From Bacillus sonorensis NBRC 101234 = KCTC 13918 (GTDB taxonomy: Bacteria > Bacillota > Bacilli > Bacillales > Bacillaceae), in assembly GCF_001592005.1 (NCBI RefSeq), contig NZ_BCVZ01000028.1:1-42057 (forward strand): a stretch of DNA of 42,057 nucleotides, read 5' to 3'. Every line of letters begins with the position of its first letter. Positions within the stretch are counted from its first letter, which is position 1. The position numbers and the translations under genes were made by a program. Positions 33,651 to 42,010 of the stretch are shown here, piece after piece. The notes under the pieces were generated by a model, which was given only the letters and a program-made list of their open reading frames with translations, did no database searches and was not told the DNA's origin.

Positions 33651-34930
33651 TAACCAAAAATTGTATCAAAGATCAGGAAGATGTTCAGTGAGACGATGAG
33701 CGCGGCGATGAGCCAGGAAACGGCTGTTACCCACTTCGCATTTGTAAGGCTTCCCATAATCCGTTTATTGCTCGTAAATAAAATGAGCGGAATCAGGGCA
33801 AAGGCGATTCCGAAAGACAGGACGACCTGGCTTAACACGAGAGCTGTCGTCGGATTGACGCCTGATGCAATGATGGCGATCGGCGGCAGAATCGTAATAA
33901 AACGTCTCAGGTAAAGCGGAATCCTGAAATTGATAAACCCCTGCATAATAATATCCCCTGAAAGCGTCCCGACAGAAGAGCTTGATAATCCGGCAATGAG
34001 AAGACCGATGCCGAATAATACGGCGGATAGCGGACTGACCATGCTGCTGAAGTGATGAAAGGCCACATCAAGGTCCTCGACGAAAATGCCGTTTTTGAAG
34101 AATAATGCGGCGGCAACAATCAGCATGCTGGCATTGATCGCCCCGGCGACAAGCATCGCGATTAAAATATCGATGAATTCAAAGCGGAAAATCTTTTTCT
34201 TTTCCGCTTCCGTTTTACCGACCACTCTCCTCTGTGTGAGTGCGGAGTGAAGGTAAATCGCATGAGGCATGACCGTCGCACCGAGAATTCCCGCCGCCAA
34301 GAGAATGCTGTCCGCGCCGTTGAAGCGGGGAACCAGCATCCCTTCAAGCACCGCTACGGGATCCGGTTTTGCAAAAAAGGTCTGTAAAGCAAACGCGATG
34401 ACGACGATAAACAGCATCCCGGTAATCGCCGCTTCAAGGGGGCGGAAGCCGCGTCTTTGCAGTTCCAAAATCGCGAATGACCCGACAGCGGCAATGATGG
34501 AAGCCTCTAAAAGCGGAATGCCGAACAAAAGATAAAGTCCAAGCGCGGCGCCGATAAATTCGGCAAGGTCTGTCGCGATCACGACCAGTTCGCCTTGAAT
34601 CCACAAGCCGAAAGAAACCGGCTTTGGAAATTCCTCTCTGGCGACCTCAGGCAGGTTTTTTCCCGTCGCAATCCCCAGTTTTGCTGATAATGACTGAATA
34701 AGAAGCGCCATAATATTAGAAAAAAGAATAACCCATAATAGCAGATACCCGTATTTGGAACCGGCAGCGATATTTGTGGCAAAGTTCCCCGGGTCAATAT
34801 AAGCGATGGCAGCTATAAAAGCCGGGCCTAAAAAGGGAAGAAGCCTTTTCAAGCCTCTGCTTTTTCCATCCAATGCGTCTTGAGCGTCTTTTGATATTTG
34901 TGTGTGTCTGGACATATCGTTACTGATCAT
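33650..34930 (-). CDS. mntH: Proton-coupled manganese transporter MntH (NRAMP)
   Basis: ATG 34930, with AGGTGA 5 nt upstream, is preferred over GTG 34939; the product is 426 aa (B. subtilis 425). It has eleven helices. TM1 has the metal motif AYIDPGNFATNI and TM6 the matching ATVMPHAIYLHSA, so it is a true NRAMP importer of Mn2+, unlike YcsG. It is repressed by MntR when Mn is plentiful; the operator lies in the promoter region. Confidence 0.95.
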   Translation of the reverse strand: MISNDMSRHTQISKDAQDALDGKSRGLKRLLPFLGPAFIAAIAYIDPGNFATNIAAGSKYGYLLLWVILFSNIMALLIQSLSAKLGIATGKNLPEVAREEFPKPVSFGLWIQGELVVIATDLAEFIGAALGLYLLFGIPLLEASIIAAVGSFAILELQRRGFRPLEAAITGMLFIVVIAFALQTFFAKPDPVAVLEGMLVPRFNGADSILLAAGILGATVMPHAIYLHSALTQRRVVGKTEAEKKKIFRFEFIDILIAMLVAGAINASMLIVAAALFFKNGIFVEDLDVAFHHFSSMVSPLSAVLFGIGLLIAGLSSSSVGTLSGDIIMQGFINFRIPLYLRRFITILPPIAIIASGVNPTTALVLSQVVLSFGIAFALIPLILFTSNKRIMGSLTNAKWVTAVSWLIAALIVSLNIFLIFDTIFG

Positions 34931-34973
34931 CTGATTCACCTAGATTCTATGTTGTTTTTCCTTGTGCTATAAA

Positions 34974-34991
34974 TGTTTCCTTAGTGCAAAT
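34974..34991 (-). promoter_or_regulatory. MntR operator of mntH
   Basis: On the minus strand ATTTGCACTAAGGAAACA matches the MntR box pattern (TTTGCATNAGGGAAA-like). It lies at and just after the predicted start point, which suits repression with Mn2+. Confidence 0.8.
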
Positions 34992-35000
34992 TATATGTTC

Positions 35001-35029
35001 ATCATATGCCTGCCATCATCAATTGTCAA
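35001..35029 (-). promoter_or_regulatory. Sigma-A promoter of mntH
   Basis: On the minus strand: consensus TTGACA (35029-35024), 17-bp spacer, TATGAT (35006-35001). Confidence 0.85.
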
Positions 35030-35071
35030 CTGTTAGATTTTATAGTGTATGCATTTTTGCACAAACAAAAA

Positions 35072-35097
35072 CCAGCATCGCTGCGAAACGATGCTGG
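35072..35097 (-). terminator. Terminator of ydaS
   Basis: CCAGCATCG and CGATGCTGG form a 9-bp perfect stem with an 8-nt loop. On the minus strand it is followed by TTTTTG. Confidence 0.85.
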
Positions 35098-35109
35098 CAT
35101 GGATGCTGC

Positions 35110-35370
35110 TTATGCTTGAGACCCCATTCTTCCGCGGAAGATCAGGCTTAAGATAAAGACGAGAATCGCGGCGCCGATAATGGCGGGAAAGATGGCGAAT
35201 CCCGCAATATCAGGGCCCCAAGTGCCGAACAGCCCATGGCCGATCCAGGCCCCGATAAAACCGACCACCATTGAGCCGATGATGCCGCCCGGAGCGCCGT
35301 TGCCGCCGATGGCACCTCCGATTAAACCGATGACAATTGCAACAATCACTGAAACGAGAAATCCTAACAT
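35110..35370 (-). CDS. ydaS: General stress membrane protein YdaS (GlsB/YeaQ/YmgE family)
   Basis: ATG 35370 with GAAAGGA gives 86 aa (B. subtilis 85). It is a Gly-rich, three-helix protein: IVIGLIGGAIGGNGAPGGIIG then MVVGFIGAWIGHGLFG, the transglycosylase-associated family signature. The function is unknown. It is a sigma-B gene in B. subtilis and has a matching promoter here. Confidence 0.9.
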   Translation of the reverse strand: MLGFLVSVIVAIVIGLIGGAIGGNGAPGGIIGSMVVGFIGAWIGHGLFGTWGPDIAGFAIFPAIIGAAILVFILSLIFRGRMGSQA

Positions 35371-35409
35371 TGTCCTTTCACCCTCTTTCAAATGATTTAT
35401 ATTATGTCT

Positions 35410-35435
35410 TTAGCCCTGCCAAGACGAATATAAAC
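35410..35435 (-). promoter_or_regulatory. Sigma-B promoter of ydaS
   Basis: On the minus strand GTTTAT (35435-35430), 14-bp spacer, GGCTAA (35415-35410). Confidence 0.6.
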
Positions 35436-35467
35436 GTTTGAAAGCATATCAGCGTTTGAAAAGACGT

Positions 35468-36889
35468 TTATTCCTCAAGCAATGAAGCGCCGGCGATGCC
35501 GGGATGCGTCATTTCATAAGGATCAAGAATCAAGTCAAGCTCTTCCTCTGTCAAAACATCATGCAGCAGGCAGAGCTCGCGGACAGACCGTCCTGTGGCA
35601 ATCGCTTCCTTTGCAATCCGCGCTGCGGCTTCATAGCCGAGGTGGGGGTTGACCGCCGTAATCACGCCAACGCTTTTTTCGACGAATTCTTTCAGCCTGA
35701 TTTCATTCGCTTCTATCCCTGCGACACAATAATCCGTAAATACGCGGAATCCGTTGTTCATGATCTTGATCGATTGCAGCAGATTAAATACAAGGACAGG
35801 CTCCATGACGTTTAATTCGAGCTGGCCCGCTTCAGAAGCAAGGCAAATGGTATGGTCATTGCCGATGACCTGGAATGCGATCTGGTTCATCACCTCGGGC
35901 ATCACCGGATTCACTTTGCCCGGCATAATGGAAGAACCGGGCTGGCGGGGAGGGAGGCGGATCTCTGCGAGTCCGGCCCTTGGGCCTGACGCCATTAGAC
36001 GGAGGTCATTGGCGATCTTGGACATATTCATCATTCCTACTTTCAGTGCAGATGATACCTCTGTGTAGGCGTCCGTATTTTGGGTGGCGTCGACAAGGTG
36101 TTCTGCCCCGACAAGCTCATACCCGCTGATGTCGGATAAATGTTTGACTACGTTTCTGATATATCTCGGATCGGCGTTCAGGCCGGTTCCCACCGCCGTC
36201 GCCCCCATGTTGACTTCATAGAGGTGGTGCCGGGATTGTTTAATCCGCTCGATGTCGCGTTCGATGACGCGCGAATACGCTTCAAACTCTTGCCCGAGGC
36301 GGATCGGCACGGCGTCTTGAAGATGGGTCCTCCCCATTTTAATGACGGAGTCAAATTCAGCCGCTTTTTTTCGGAAGGCGTCCAGCATATCCTCCATCGT
36401 CGCTATCAGCTTTCTCATGTGATTTAAGGTTGCCAGATGAATGGCTGTCGGAAAAACGTCATTCGTTGACTGGGCCATATTGACGTGAGTATTGGGGCTT
36501 AAATGGAAGTAATCTCCTTTTTCTCTCCCTAAAAGCTCTAATCCTCTGTTGGCGATGACCTCGTTTGTATTCATATTCATTGAAGTTCCGGCTCCGCCCT
36601 GAATGGGATCGACGATGAAATGATCATGCCAATGGCCGTCTATCACTTCACCGGCCGCTTTTACTATCACTTCGCCAAGATCTTTATACAGCCGCTTAAT
36701 TTCCATATTGGAAAGGGCGGCGGCTTTTTTGACCATCGCCAGCGCTTTAATGAGCTCTTCATCAATCTGATAGCCGGTAATGGGAAAGTTTTCAACGGCC
36801 CTCATCGTCTGTACGCCGTAATATGCATCTGCTGGGACTTCTTTTTCGCCTAAAAAATCTTTTTCAATCCGGGTGGTGTTCGTATCCAT
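35468..36889 (-). CDS. aspA: Aspartate ammonia-lyase (aspartase)
   Basis: ATG 36889 behind GGAGGATG gives 473 aa, the usual aspartase length. It belongs to the fumarase/aspartase superfamily: GAGTSMNMNTNEVIANR, SPNTHVNMAQSTNDVFPTA and MGRTHLQDAVPI, then the signature loop GSSIMPGKVNPVMPE with the catalytic Ser. Similarity to B. subtilis AnsB is high by eye, and fumarase-specific features were not seen. It converts aspartate to fumarate and ammonia. It is monocistronic, without the asparaginase gene that accompanies ansB in B. subtilis, so it may be a second aspartase. Confidence 0.88.
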   Translation of the reverse strand: MDTNTTRIEKDFLGEKEVPADAYYGVQTMRAVENFPITGYQIDEELIKALAMVKKAAALSNMEIKRLYKDLGEVIVKAAGEVIDGHWHDHFIVDPIQGGAGTSMNMNTNEVIANRGLELLGREKGDYFHLSPNTHVNMAQSTNDVFPTAIHLATLNHMRKLIATMEDMLDAFRKKAAEFDSVIKMGRTHLQDAVPIRLGQEFEAYSRVIERDIERIKQSRHHLYEVNMGATAVGTGLNADPRYIRNVVKHLSDISGYELVGAEHLVDATQNTDAYTEVSSALKVGMMNMSKIANDLRLMASGPRAGLAEIRLPPRQPGSSIMPGKVNPVMPEVMNQIAFQVIGNDHTICLASEAGQLELNVMEPVLVFNLLQSIKIMNNGFRVFTDYCVAGIEANEIRLKEFVEKSVGVITAVNPHLGYEAAARIAKEAIATGRSVRELCLLHDVLTEEELDLILDPYEMTHPGIAGASLLEE

Positions 36890-37195
36890 TGTTTGACATC
36901 CTCCGTAATGTTGTTTCTTATGCTGTAGTGTGCCACGAACCACCGGGTTTTAGTTTTTGAACGAAAAAAAAGTAAAATTGGCTCGGAAATGCCGGCTGTC
37001 AAGAAATAAAAAGCCCTTTTTTATTAAACATATCCGCTTATTTGCATGCAGGGGAATTTTTAAGGAAACATATGCAAAAAGATATAAATAGTAAAATAGT
37101 TATGTCTATTTATTATTAACTTAATTAAATACTTTACGATCACGCTTTTTTGTAGTAAAGTCCTTAATAAAATTTCAAAAGAAAGGAAGATCACA
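36890..37195. other. Divergent intergenic region aspA / glycosyltransferase
   Basis: The 306-bp AT-rich region without genes should hold both promoters. For aspA (minus) a consensus TTGACA lies at 37002-36997, but the -10 is poor. For the glycosyltransferase (plus) TTTACG-N17-TAAAGT near 37136-37164 is a weak candidate. No clear operator is seen. Confidence 0.4.
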
Positions 37196-38392
37196 ATGGG
37201 AAAAGCGCTGATGATCAACTTCCCCGGCGAAGGTCACATCAATCCCTCTTTAGGCGTGACAAAAGAGCTTCAAAGCAGGGGAGAGACGATCGTTTATTAT
37301 GCTGTTGAAGAATATGCAGAAAAAATCAAAAAAACAGGGGCTGAGGTCCGTTTGTACCCGGACTTCAGAGAGACGATATCCTTTGGAAAAAACATGACGG
37401 GCGATGAAAACAGGGACTATGCCGAAATGATGTACCATATGGCGAAAAAAGCCATCGATATCGTTGATCTGATATATGAAGAAGTCCGCCATGAAACGTA
37501 CGACTATGTCATTTTTGATCATCACTTTTTGGCGGGAAAAATCATTGCCGAAAAGCTTGGGCTTCCGGGCATCTCATTGTGCACGACGTTCGCGATCAAT
37601 AAAGACATGGGCACATCGTTTCAAAATAAGCAGGGTGACTTGGAAAGCTCACCTTATTTTGAAAAATTCAAACGGATGGTTGCAGAACTAAACGAGCGTT
37701 ATCCAGTCAGATTTGAGGATCCGTTCGATGTTTTCCTTTGTCCGGGGGATATCACGATTGTCTTTACTTCAAGAGAATTCCAGCCGCAAGCGGATAAGTT
37801 TGGAGACGATTATTTGTTTGTGGGGCCGTCCATCACCAGCCGGCCGGAATCTGCCGATTTTCCGTTCGCCGAACTGGAGGGTGAAAAAGTCATCGTCATT
37901 TCGATGGGGACGATTTTTAATCGGCAACAAGAGGTTTACAATATGTGCATTGAAGCTCTGAAGGATTTTGACGGCAAAGTGGTGATGTCAATCGGCAAAT
38001 ATACGGACCCGGCCGATCTTGATCCGATCCCTGATCATTTTATTGTTAGGCCGTATATTCCGCAGCTGGAGCTTTTGAAAATAGCCGATTTATTCGTCAC
38101 GCACGGGGGAATGAACAGCACAAATGAAGGGCTCTACTTCGATACGCCGCTTCTCGTCATCCCGATGGGAGGAGATCAATTTCTTGTCGCCGCCCAGGTC
38201 GAGAAGACAGGGGCCGGGCTGAAGCTTGACAAAAAGGAGCTCTCCTCAGCAGTGCTGCGGCAAAAAATAGAAGAAATCATCAATAACGGCTCCTATACCG
38301 CCGGCGCCGCGGACATCGGCCGGTCGCTGCGGGACGCCGGCGGCTACAGCAGGGCGGCGGATGCCATTTTCGGCATCATCCGGCAAACATGA
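37196..38392 (+). CDS. UGT-family (macrolide-type) glycosyltransferase
   Basis: The 398-aa GT1/GT-B enzyme starts at ATG 37196 after AAAGGAAG. The N-terminal acceptor half begins MINFPGEGHINPSLGVTKEL, with the catalytic-type His in GEGHINP. The C-terminal donor half carries VISMGTIFN, RPYIPQLELLK, and the sugar-nucleotide motif FVTHGGMNSTNEGLYFDTPLLVIPMGGDQ. It resembles the YjiC/YojK/YdhE enzymes, which glucosylate diverse phenolic or macrolide compounds with UDP-glucose. The natural acceptor is not evident from the neighbours. Confidence 0.88.
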   Translation: MGKALMINFPGEGHINPSLGVTKELQSRGETIVYYAVEEYAEKIKKTGAEVRLYPDFRETISFGKNMTGDENRDYAEMMYHMAKKAIDIVDLIYEEVRHETYDYVIFDHHFLAGKIIAEKLGLPGISLCTTFAINKDMGTSFQNKQGDLESSPYFEKFKRMVAELNERYPVRFEDPFDVFLCPGDITIVFTSREFQPQADKFGDDYLFVGPSITSRPESADFPFAELEGEKVIVISMGTIFNRQQEVYNMCIEALKDFDGKVVMSIGKYTDPADLDPIPDHFIVRPYIPQLELLKIADLFVTHGGMNSTNEGLYFDTPLLVIPMGGDQFLVAAQVEKTGAGLKLDKKELSSAVLRQKIEEIINNGSYTAGAADIGRSLRDAGGYSRAADAIFGIIRQT

Positions 38393-38422
38393 GACGCTCC
38401 AACATCAGGAGCGTCTTTTTTT
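38392..38422 (+). terminator. Terminator of the glycosyltransferase
   Basis: AGACGCTCC and GGAGCGTCT form a 9-bp perfect stem with a 7-nt loop, followed by a T-run. Confidence 0.92.
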
Positions 38423-38788
38423 AGTCTATCCGTATCATGCTGCCGTCTTTCTTATGAACGATGACGGCGGTTCCTTTATTGCGGCCGATTTCCTTCGCCC
38501 GTTCCACCGCCACAGACTTTGTTTTTTCACTTCAATGGCGCGCTTGGCATCATCGGCTTTCACCGCCCGGCCTATGACATGCCCGCGCTTTTCCGTGAGC
38601 TCGGGGCGCTGATTCAATCCGCCGCCATCCGGTTTTGTCTCACCATCATTTTCCAAAAACGTCTTGGTTTCTGTTTTTCAGCCCACTCTTTTGCCCGGCT
38701 TATTGCGATCGGAATTACGCTCCGTTCTTCATACCCCTCGTGCGATTTTGTTTTGAGCGGAATAATCATCGCTCACTGACCATGGCAT
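38421..38788 (-). pseudogene. ydaT: Decayed ydaT (DUF2188 general stress protein)
   Basis: A strong site (AAAGGAGGGGTGA) precedes ATG 38788, reading MPWSVSDDYS like the MPWSMKDYP start of YdaT. The homologous text then jumps frames: EGYEERSVIPIAISRAKEWAE in a second frame, then RPELTEKRGHVIGRAVKADD in the first. After a one-base loss near 38525, VERAKEIGRNKGTAVIVHKKDG continues to a TAA at 38421. About 20 codons near the N-terminus are also missing. Several lesions make this a pseudogene rather than one sequencing error. B. subtilis ydaT follows ydaS; here it is displaced by aspA and the glycosyltransferase. Confidence 0.82.
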
Positions 38789-38884
38789 CCTCTCACCCCT
38801 CCTTTTTCGTATAGGTAAAAAAACACGGATTCTTAAGGCTGATCATTGTATACTATAAAAAACGGTAAGGAGGACAGGCGTTCC

Positions 38885-39706
38885 ATGCATAATGAACAGA
38901 CAGACCTAGAGGCCCAGCTGAAAGCCATTGAGAAATGGGAAAAGGAACAACAGAAAGTATGGTTTTGGGAACGGATCGGCCGGATTCCGTTTAAAGTGCT
39001 GGACAAGCTTACGCCGGCGTTTATCCAGGATAAAATCGGCGTCCTGCTCGATGAAATCGGAGGCTTTATTCAAAATGGCGGGCAATATTTGACGTCTGAA
39101 AAACATCTCATCCGGCAGTTTCAAAAAAAGCTTCCGGAAGAAACGATTCAAACAATTGAGGATATCAAAAAAGCACCGCTCTCTGTGATGGATCATATTT
39201 GTGAAGAGCTGGGAAAAAACAGGGCGAACACTGCTGCCGTCCAAGGCGCGACAACGGGTGTCGGCGGTTTGTTTACCCTTGCCGTTGATATTCCCGCCAT
39301 TCTCGGCCTTTCCTTGAAAACGCTGCAGGATATCGCGGTCTCATACGGCTACGATCCGAAGGATAAAATGGAGCGCATGTTCATCATTAAATGCCTTCAG
39401 CTCAGTGCGGCGGACATAGTCGGAAAAAAAGCGATCATCGAAGAGCTCAGTACATATCATCAACAACCCGGCGCACGCCAGAACATGATCTCGCAAATTC
39501 AGGGATGGCGGGAAGTCGTCTATACGTACCGCGATTCTTTCGGCTGGAAAAAGCTCTTTCAAATGGTGCCTGTCGCCGGCATTCTCTTTGGGGCAATCTC
39601 AAACCGCTCAATGGTTGGCGGGGTTGCTGAAGCAGGGATGATGATGTATAAAAAACGGAGAATCCTTGAAAAGCTTGCAGAGCTGGAGCGAGAACAGGCG
39701 GAATAA
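38885..39706 (+). CDS. EcsC-family protein
   Basis: ATG 38885 follows AAGGAGG by 12 nt; the product is 273 aa. The EcsC signature lies around residues 120-175: GATTGVGGLFTLAVDIPAI then LGLSLKTLQDIAVSYGYDP. A hydrophobic stretch near residues 225-250 (KLFQMVPVAGILFGAISNRSMVGGVAEAG) and a charged C-terminus follow. EcsC proteins are peripheral or membrane-associated, with no firm function. Here the gene stands alone, without the EcsAB ABC transporter. Confidence 0.85.
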   Translation: MHNEQTDLEAQLKAIEKWEKEQQKVWFWERIGRIPFKVLDKLTPAFIQDKIGVLLDEIGGFIQNGGQYLTSEKHLIRQFQKKLPEETIQTIEDIKKAPLSVMDHICEELGKNRANTAAVQGATTGVGGLFTLAVDIPAILGLSLKTLQDIAVSYGYDPKDKMERMFIIKCLQLSAADIVGKKAIIEELSTYHQQPGARQNMISQIQGWREVVYTYRDSFGWKKLFQMVPVAGILFGAISNRSMVGGVAEAGMMMYKKRRILEKLAELEREQAE

Positions 39707-39713
39707 GAAAAAA

Positions 39714-39741
39714 CGGGCTGCCGATTAGATCGGCAGCCCGT
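39714..39741. terminator. Bidirectional terminator between the EcsC gene and the antiporter
   Basis: ACGGGCTGCCGAT and ATCGGCAGCCCGT form a perfect 13-bp stem around TAG. On the minus strand it is followed by TTTTTT, so it ends the antiporter transcript. Its right arm (CGGCAGCCCG) is also the beginning of the first repeat unit at 39731. Confidence 0.88.
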
Positions 39742-39816
39742 AAATCATTTTGATGTTCTTGTGAAACGCGGCAGCCCGTAAATCATTTTGATGTTCTTGT
39801 GAAACGCGGCAGCCCG
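39731..39816. repeat. 38-bp tandem duplication at the antiporter 3' end
   Basis: Two identical 38-bp units (39731-39768, 39769-39806), each starting CGGCAGCCCGTAAATCATTT, are followed by the first 10 bases of a third (39807-39816). The unit contains the last codons of the antiporter (GLPRFTRTSK and stop) plus the terminator arm. The protein is unaffected because the first stop met is the original one. The 10-bp identity between terminator arm and coding sequence explains the slippage. Confidence 0.95.
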
Positions 39817-41075
39817 AATATGATCGCGGCAATCCCGCAGATGCCGATCAAAATCGGATAAAAGGAATAAGGCAGAATGCTGATCGGCGATATTTTCGCA
39901 ATTTGCGCCGCTGACAGCATTTGTGCGCCGTAGGGGATCAGCCCCTGGATAGCGCAAGAAAAAATATCAAGGATGCTCGCCGACTTGCGATTGTCGATGC
40001 CGTATTGATCTGATAAATCTTTGGCGAGCGGCCCTGCAGTAATGATGGCTATCGTATTGTTGGCCGTGGCCAGGTTGGCGGTGCTGACAAGTCCGGCGAT
40101 TCCGGCTTCGGCTCCTTTTTTTGAACGGATCCGGTTTGAAACGAAGTGAAGCAGAAAGGCGATTCCGCCGTTTCTCTTCATCATTTCCGCCATTCCGCCG
40201 ATCAGAAGGGACAAAATGATCAGCTCAGACATGCCGCCGATCCCTTCAGTGATGGCGCTCAAATAGGAGTGAAGCGTCAGGCTGCCGTCAAAGATTCCGA
40301 TAACACCGGACAAAACGATTCCGCCGAGGATGACGGCCATAACGTTGAACCCGAGAAGCGCAAAAATCAGCACGCCAAGGTATGGAAGCACCTTCACCCA
40401 GCTGTATGCCGCTTCCTGAGCCCCAAGATGCCCGCCTTGAGAGAAGATGACCAGCAGTATGACCGTTATCACCGCGGCGGGCAGTACGATCAAGAAATTG
40501 GTTTTGAACTTGTCCGCCATTTTCGTTTTCTGTGTACGAACCGCTGCAATCGTCGTATCAGAAATAAATGATAAATTGTCGCCGAACATCGCTCCGCCGA
40601 CAACGGCAGCCACCGAAAGCGCAGCAGAAACGCCGATTTCGCCGCTGATTCCCGCGCCGATCGGAGCAAGAGCCGCGATCGTTCCAGTCGAGGTTCCAAT
40701 TGAAATTGAAATAAAGGCAGCGATGATAAATAAGCCTGGAACCATAAACTGTTCAGGAATAAACGACAGGGCCAGATGCACTGTCGAGTCTACGGCTCCC
40801 ATCGCTTTTGTGGCAGACGAAAAAGCGCCGGCCAAAATAAAAATCATGACCATAATCATAATATCGGGGTGGCCCGCGCCTTTTGCGAACCACTCCGTCT
40901 TTTGATTGAGCGTCTCTTTTCGGTTCATGGCCAATGAAAGAACCGAAGCGATCAGAGCGGCGGCGACTATTGGAAGGCTGTAGAAATCGCCGGTTACAAT
41001 CCCTGATCCAACGAATAAACAGACAAATAATAAGAGCGGCAAAAGCCCGGAGGCTTTTCCGGTTTGGTTTTGCAT
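39783..41075 (-). CDS. NhaC-family Na+/H+ antiporter
   Basis: ATG 41075 (AGAGGTG upstream) gives 430 aa; longer in-frame extensions to 41264 overlap the divergent gene and lack a site. It has about eleven membrane helices with NhaC-type motifs ISIGTSTGTIAALAPIGAG, VGGAMFGDNLSFISDTTIAA and STANLATANNTIAI. It probably exchanges Na+ for protons or acts as an organic-acid/Na+ antiporter of the YheL/MleN group; the precise substrates are unknown. Its 3' end is tandemly duplicated. Confidence 0.87.
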   Translation of the reverse strand: MQNQTGKASGLLPLLLFVCLFVGSGIVTGDFYSLPIVAAALIASVLSLAMNRKETLNQKTEWFAKGAGHPDIMIMVMIFILAGAFSSATKAMGAVDSTVHLALSFIPEQFMVPGLFIIAAFISISIGTSTGTIAALAPIGAGISGEIGVSAALSVAAVVGGAMFGDNLSFISDTTIAAVRTQKTKMADKFKTNFLIVLPAAVITVILLVIFSQGGHLGAQEAAYSWVKVLPYLGVLIFALLGFNVMAVILGGIVLSGVIGIFDGSLTLHSYLSAITEGIGGMSELIILSLLIGGMAEMMKRNGGIAFLLHFVSNRIRSKKGAEAGIAGLVSTANLATANNTIAIITAGPLAKDLSDQYGIDNRKSASILDIFSCAIQGLIPYGAQMLSAAQIAKISPISILPYSFYPILIGICGIAAIIFGLPRFTRTSK

Positions 41076-41201
41076 GATGTACACCTCTTCTATTTCTTCA
41101 AACCCTTTTTCATCAATATCCAACACTTTAAAAGGCGAACGGTTAAAAGTCAAATGGTAAAATAAGTTCGGGAGAACATCAAACAAAAAGAGGGGGAGCA
41201 T

Positions 41202-41894
41202 ATGGAGGCCAATCCAGTACGACATGTAATCGAAATGGCAAAAGGAACGAAGGATGATATTCATTTTGCCGTTTCAGAAGTAAATGACCATTGCGTGCGG
41301 GCCGCGGTTTTAGAAGGTGAATGCCAGTGGCGCTTTCATCCGGATTCAGAAAAGCTGATCATCGTGTTGGAGGGGGAGCTATTGGTCGATGTCATGGATC
41401 ACAGGACAGAAGTTCTGCAACGAAATGATTCATTTTTGATTCCAAGAGGCGCGATTTACAGGTTTCGTTCCAATCAACAGACCGTCTGTCTCTCGGTGGC
41501 AAAAACAGCGTCTGAAGCCGTCGGATTTGAAAAAGATAATGTGCTGAAACTGATTCGGTGCAAGCCGGCCGGCCGGAATCGGCAGCCGTTCAGCGAAGCG
41601 CAGGCCAAATGGAAGCCGATTTCAAACATAAAAGGATTCGTCAGGCAGTGGGGCGGCTGGCTGGAGGCTGAAGAAGGGCCTGAAGCCGTGATCATGGCGC
41701 TTTGGAAGACGAAACAGGATTATATGAATTTCATGAAGAATGATCACGATCTTATCTATGAAACAACAAATCAAAAAGACACGTTTCATTCAAGCCATAT
41801 TGAGCTGATAGAAGATCCGGCAGAGATCGGACGGGCATTGAAACGCCATTCGCCGGCCCTTGTCCCGGAATGGACGGTCGCTTGCAGGGCGTAA
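41202..41894 (+). CDS. Cupin-DUF4937 fusion protein (YdbB/YdbC-like)
   Basis: ATG 41202 follows AGAGGGGGAG; the product is 230 aa. Residues about 20-105 form a cupin_2 barrel (HPDSEKLIIVLEGELLVDV and LQRNDSFLIPRGAIYRFRSN). Residues about 112-228 resemble the DUF4937 domain: LIRCKPAGRNRQPFSEAQAKW, FVRQWGGW, and the LYE/SHIELIEDPAEIGRALKRHSPALVPEWTV end. In B. subtilis, by recollection, cupin YdbB and DUF4937 YdbC are separate neighbours after gsiB; here one gene carries both, before gsiB. The function is unknown. Confidence 0.78.
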   Translation: MEANPVRHVIEMAKGTKDDIHFAVSEVNDHCVRAAVLEGECQWRFHPDSEKLIIVLEGELLVDVMDHRTEVLQRNDSFLIPRGAIYRFRSNQQTVCLSVAKTASEAVGFEKDNVLKLIRCKPAGRNRQPFSEAQAKWKPISNIKGFVRQWGGWLEAEEGPEAVIMALWKTKQDYMNFMKNDHDLIYETTNQKDTFHSSHIELIEDPAEIGRALKRHSPALVPEWTVACRA

Positions 41895-41949
41895 TAAGCG
41901 TTGATCATCCCGAATGTTCTCCCGGCTCTTTCGTAAATGTGCTATTTTT

Positions 41950-41974
41950 GTTTACTCTTTTTCAGACGTGGAAT
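41950..41974 (+). promoter_or_regulatory. Sigma-B promoter of gsiB
   Basis: GTTTAC (41950-41955), 13-bp spacer, TGGAAT (41969-41974), about 36 bp before the gsiB start. gsiB is a strongly sigma-B-dependent gene. Confidence 0.7.
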
Positions 41975-42010
41975 GTAAAAACCATACCACTTAAAAAGGA
42001 GGAATTCAAA

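Noticed and set aside
39731..39816. CRISPR-like direct repeats
   Set aside because: The repeats are contiguous without spacers and include coding sequence; this is a simple tandem duplication.
39745..39957. 70-codon minus-strand ORF ending GLPRFTRTSK
   Set aside because: An out-of-frame reading of the antiporter that re-enters the antiporter frame in the second repeat unit; created by the 38-bp duplication.
41076..41264. N-terminal extension of the antiporter
   Set aside because: It overlaps the divergent cupin gene and promoter region; ATG 41075 has a good site and precedes the first membrane helix.
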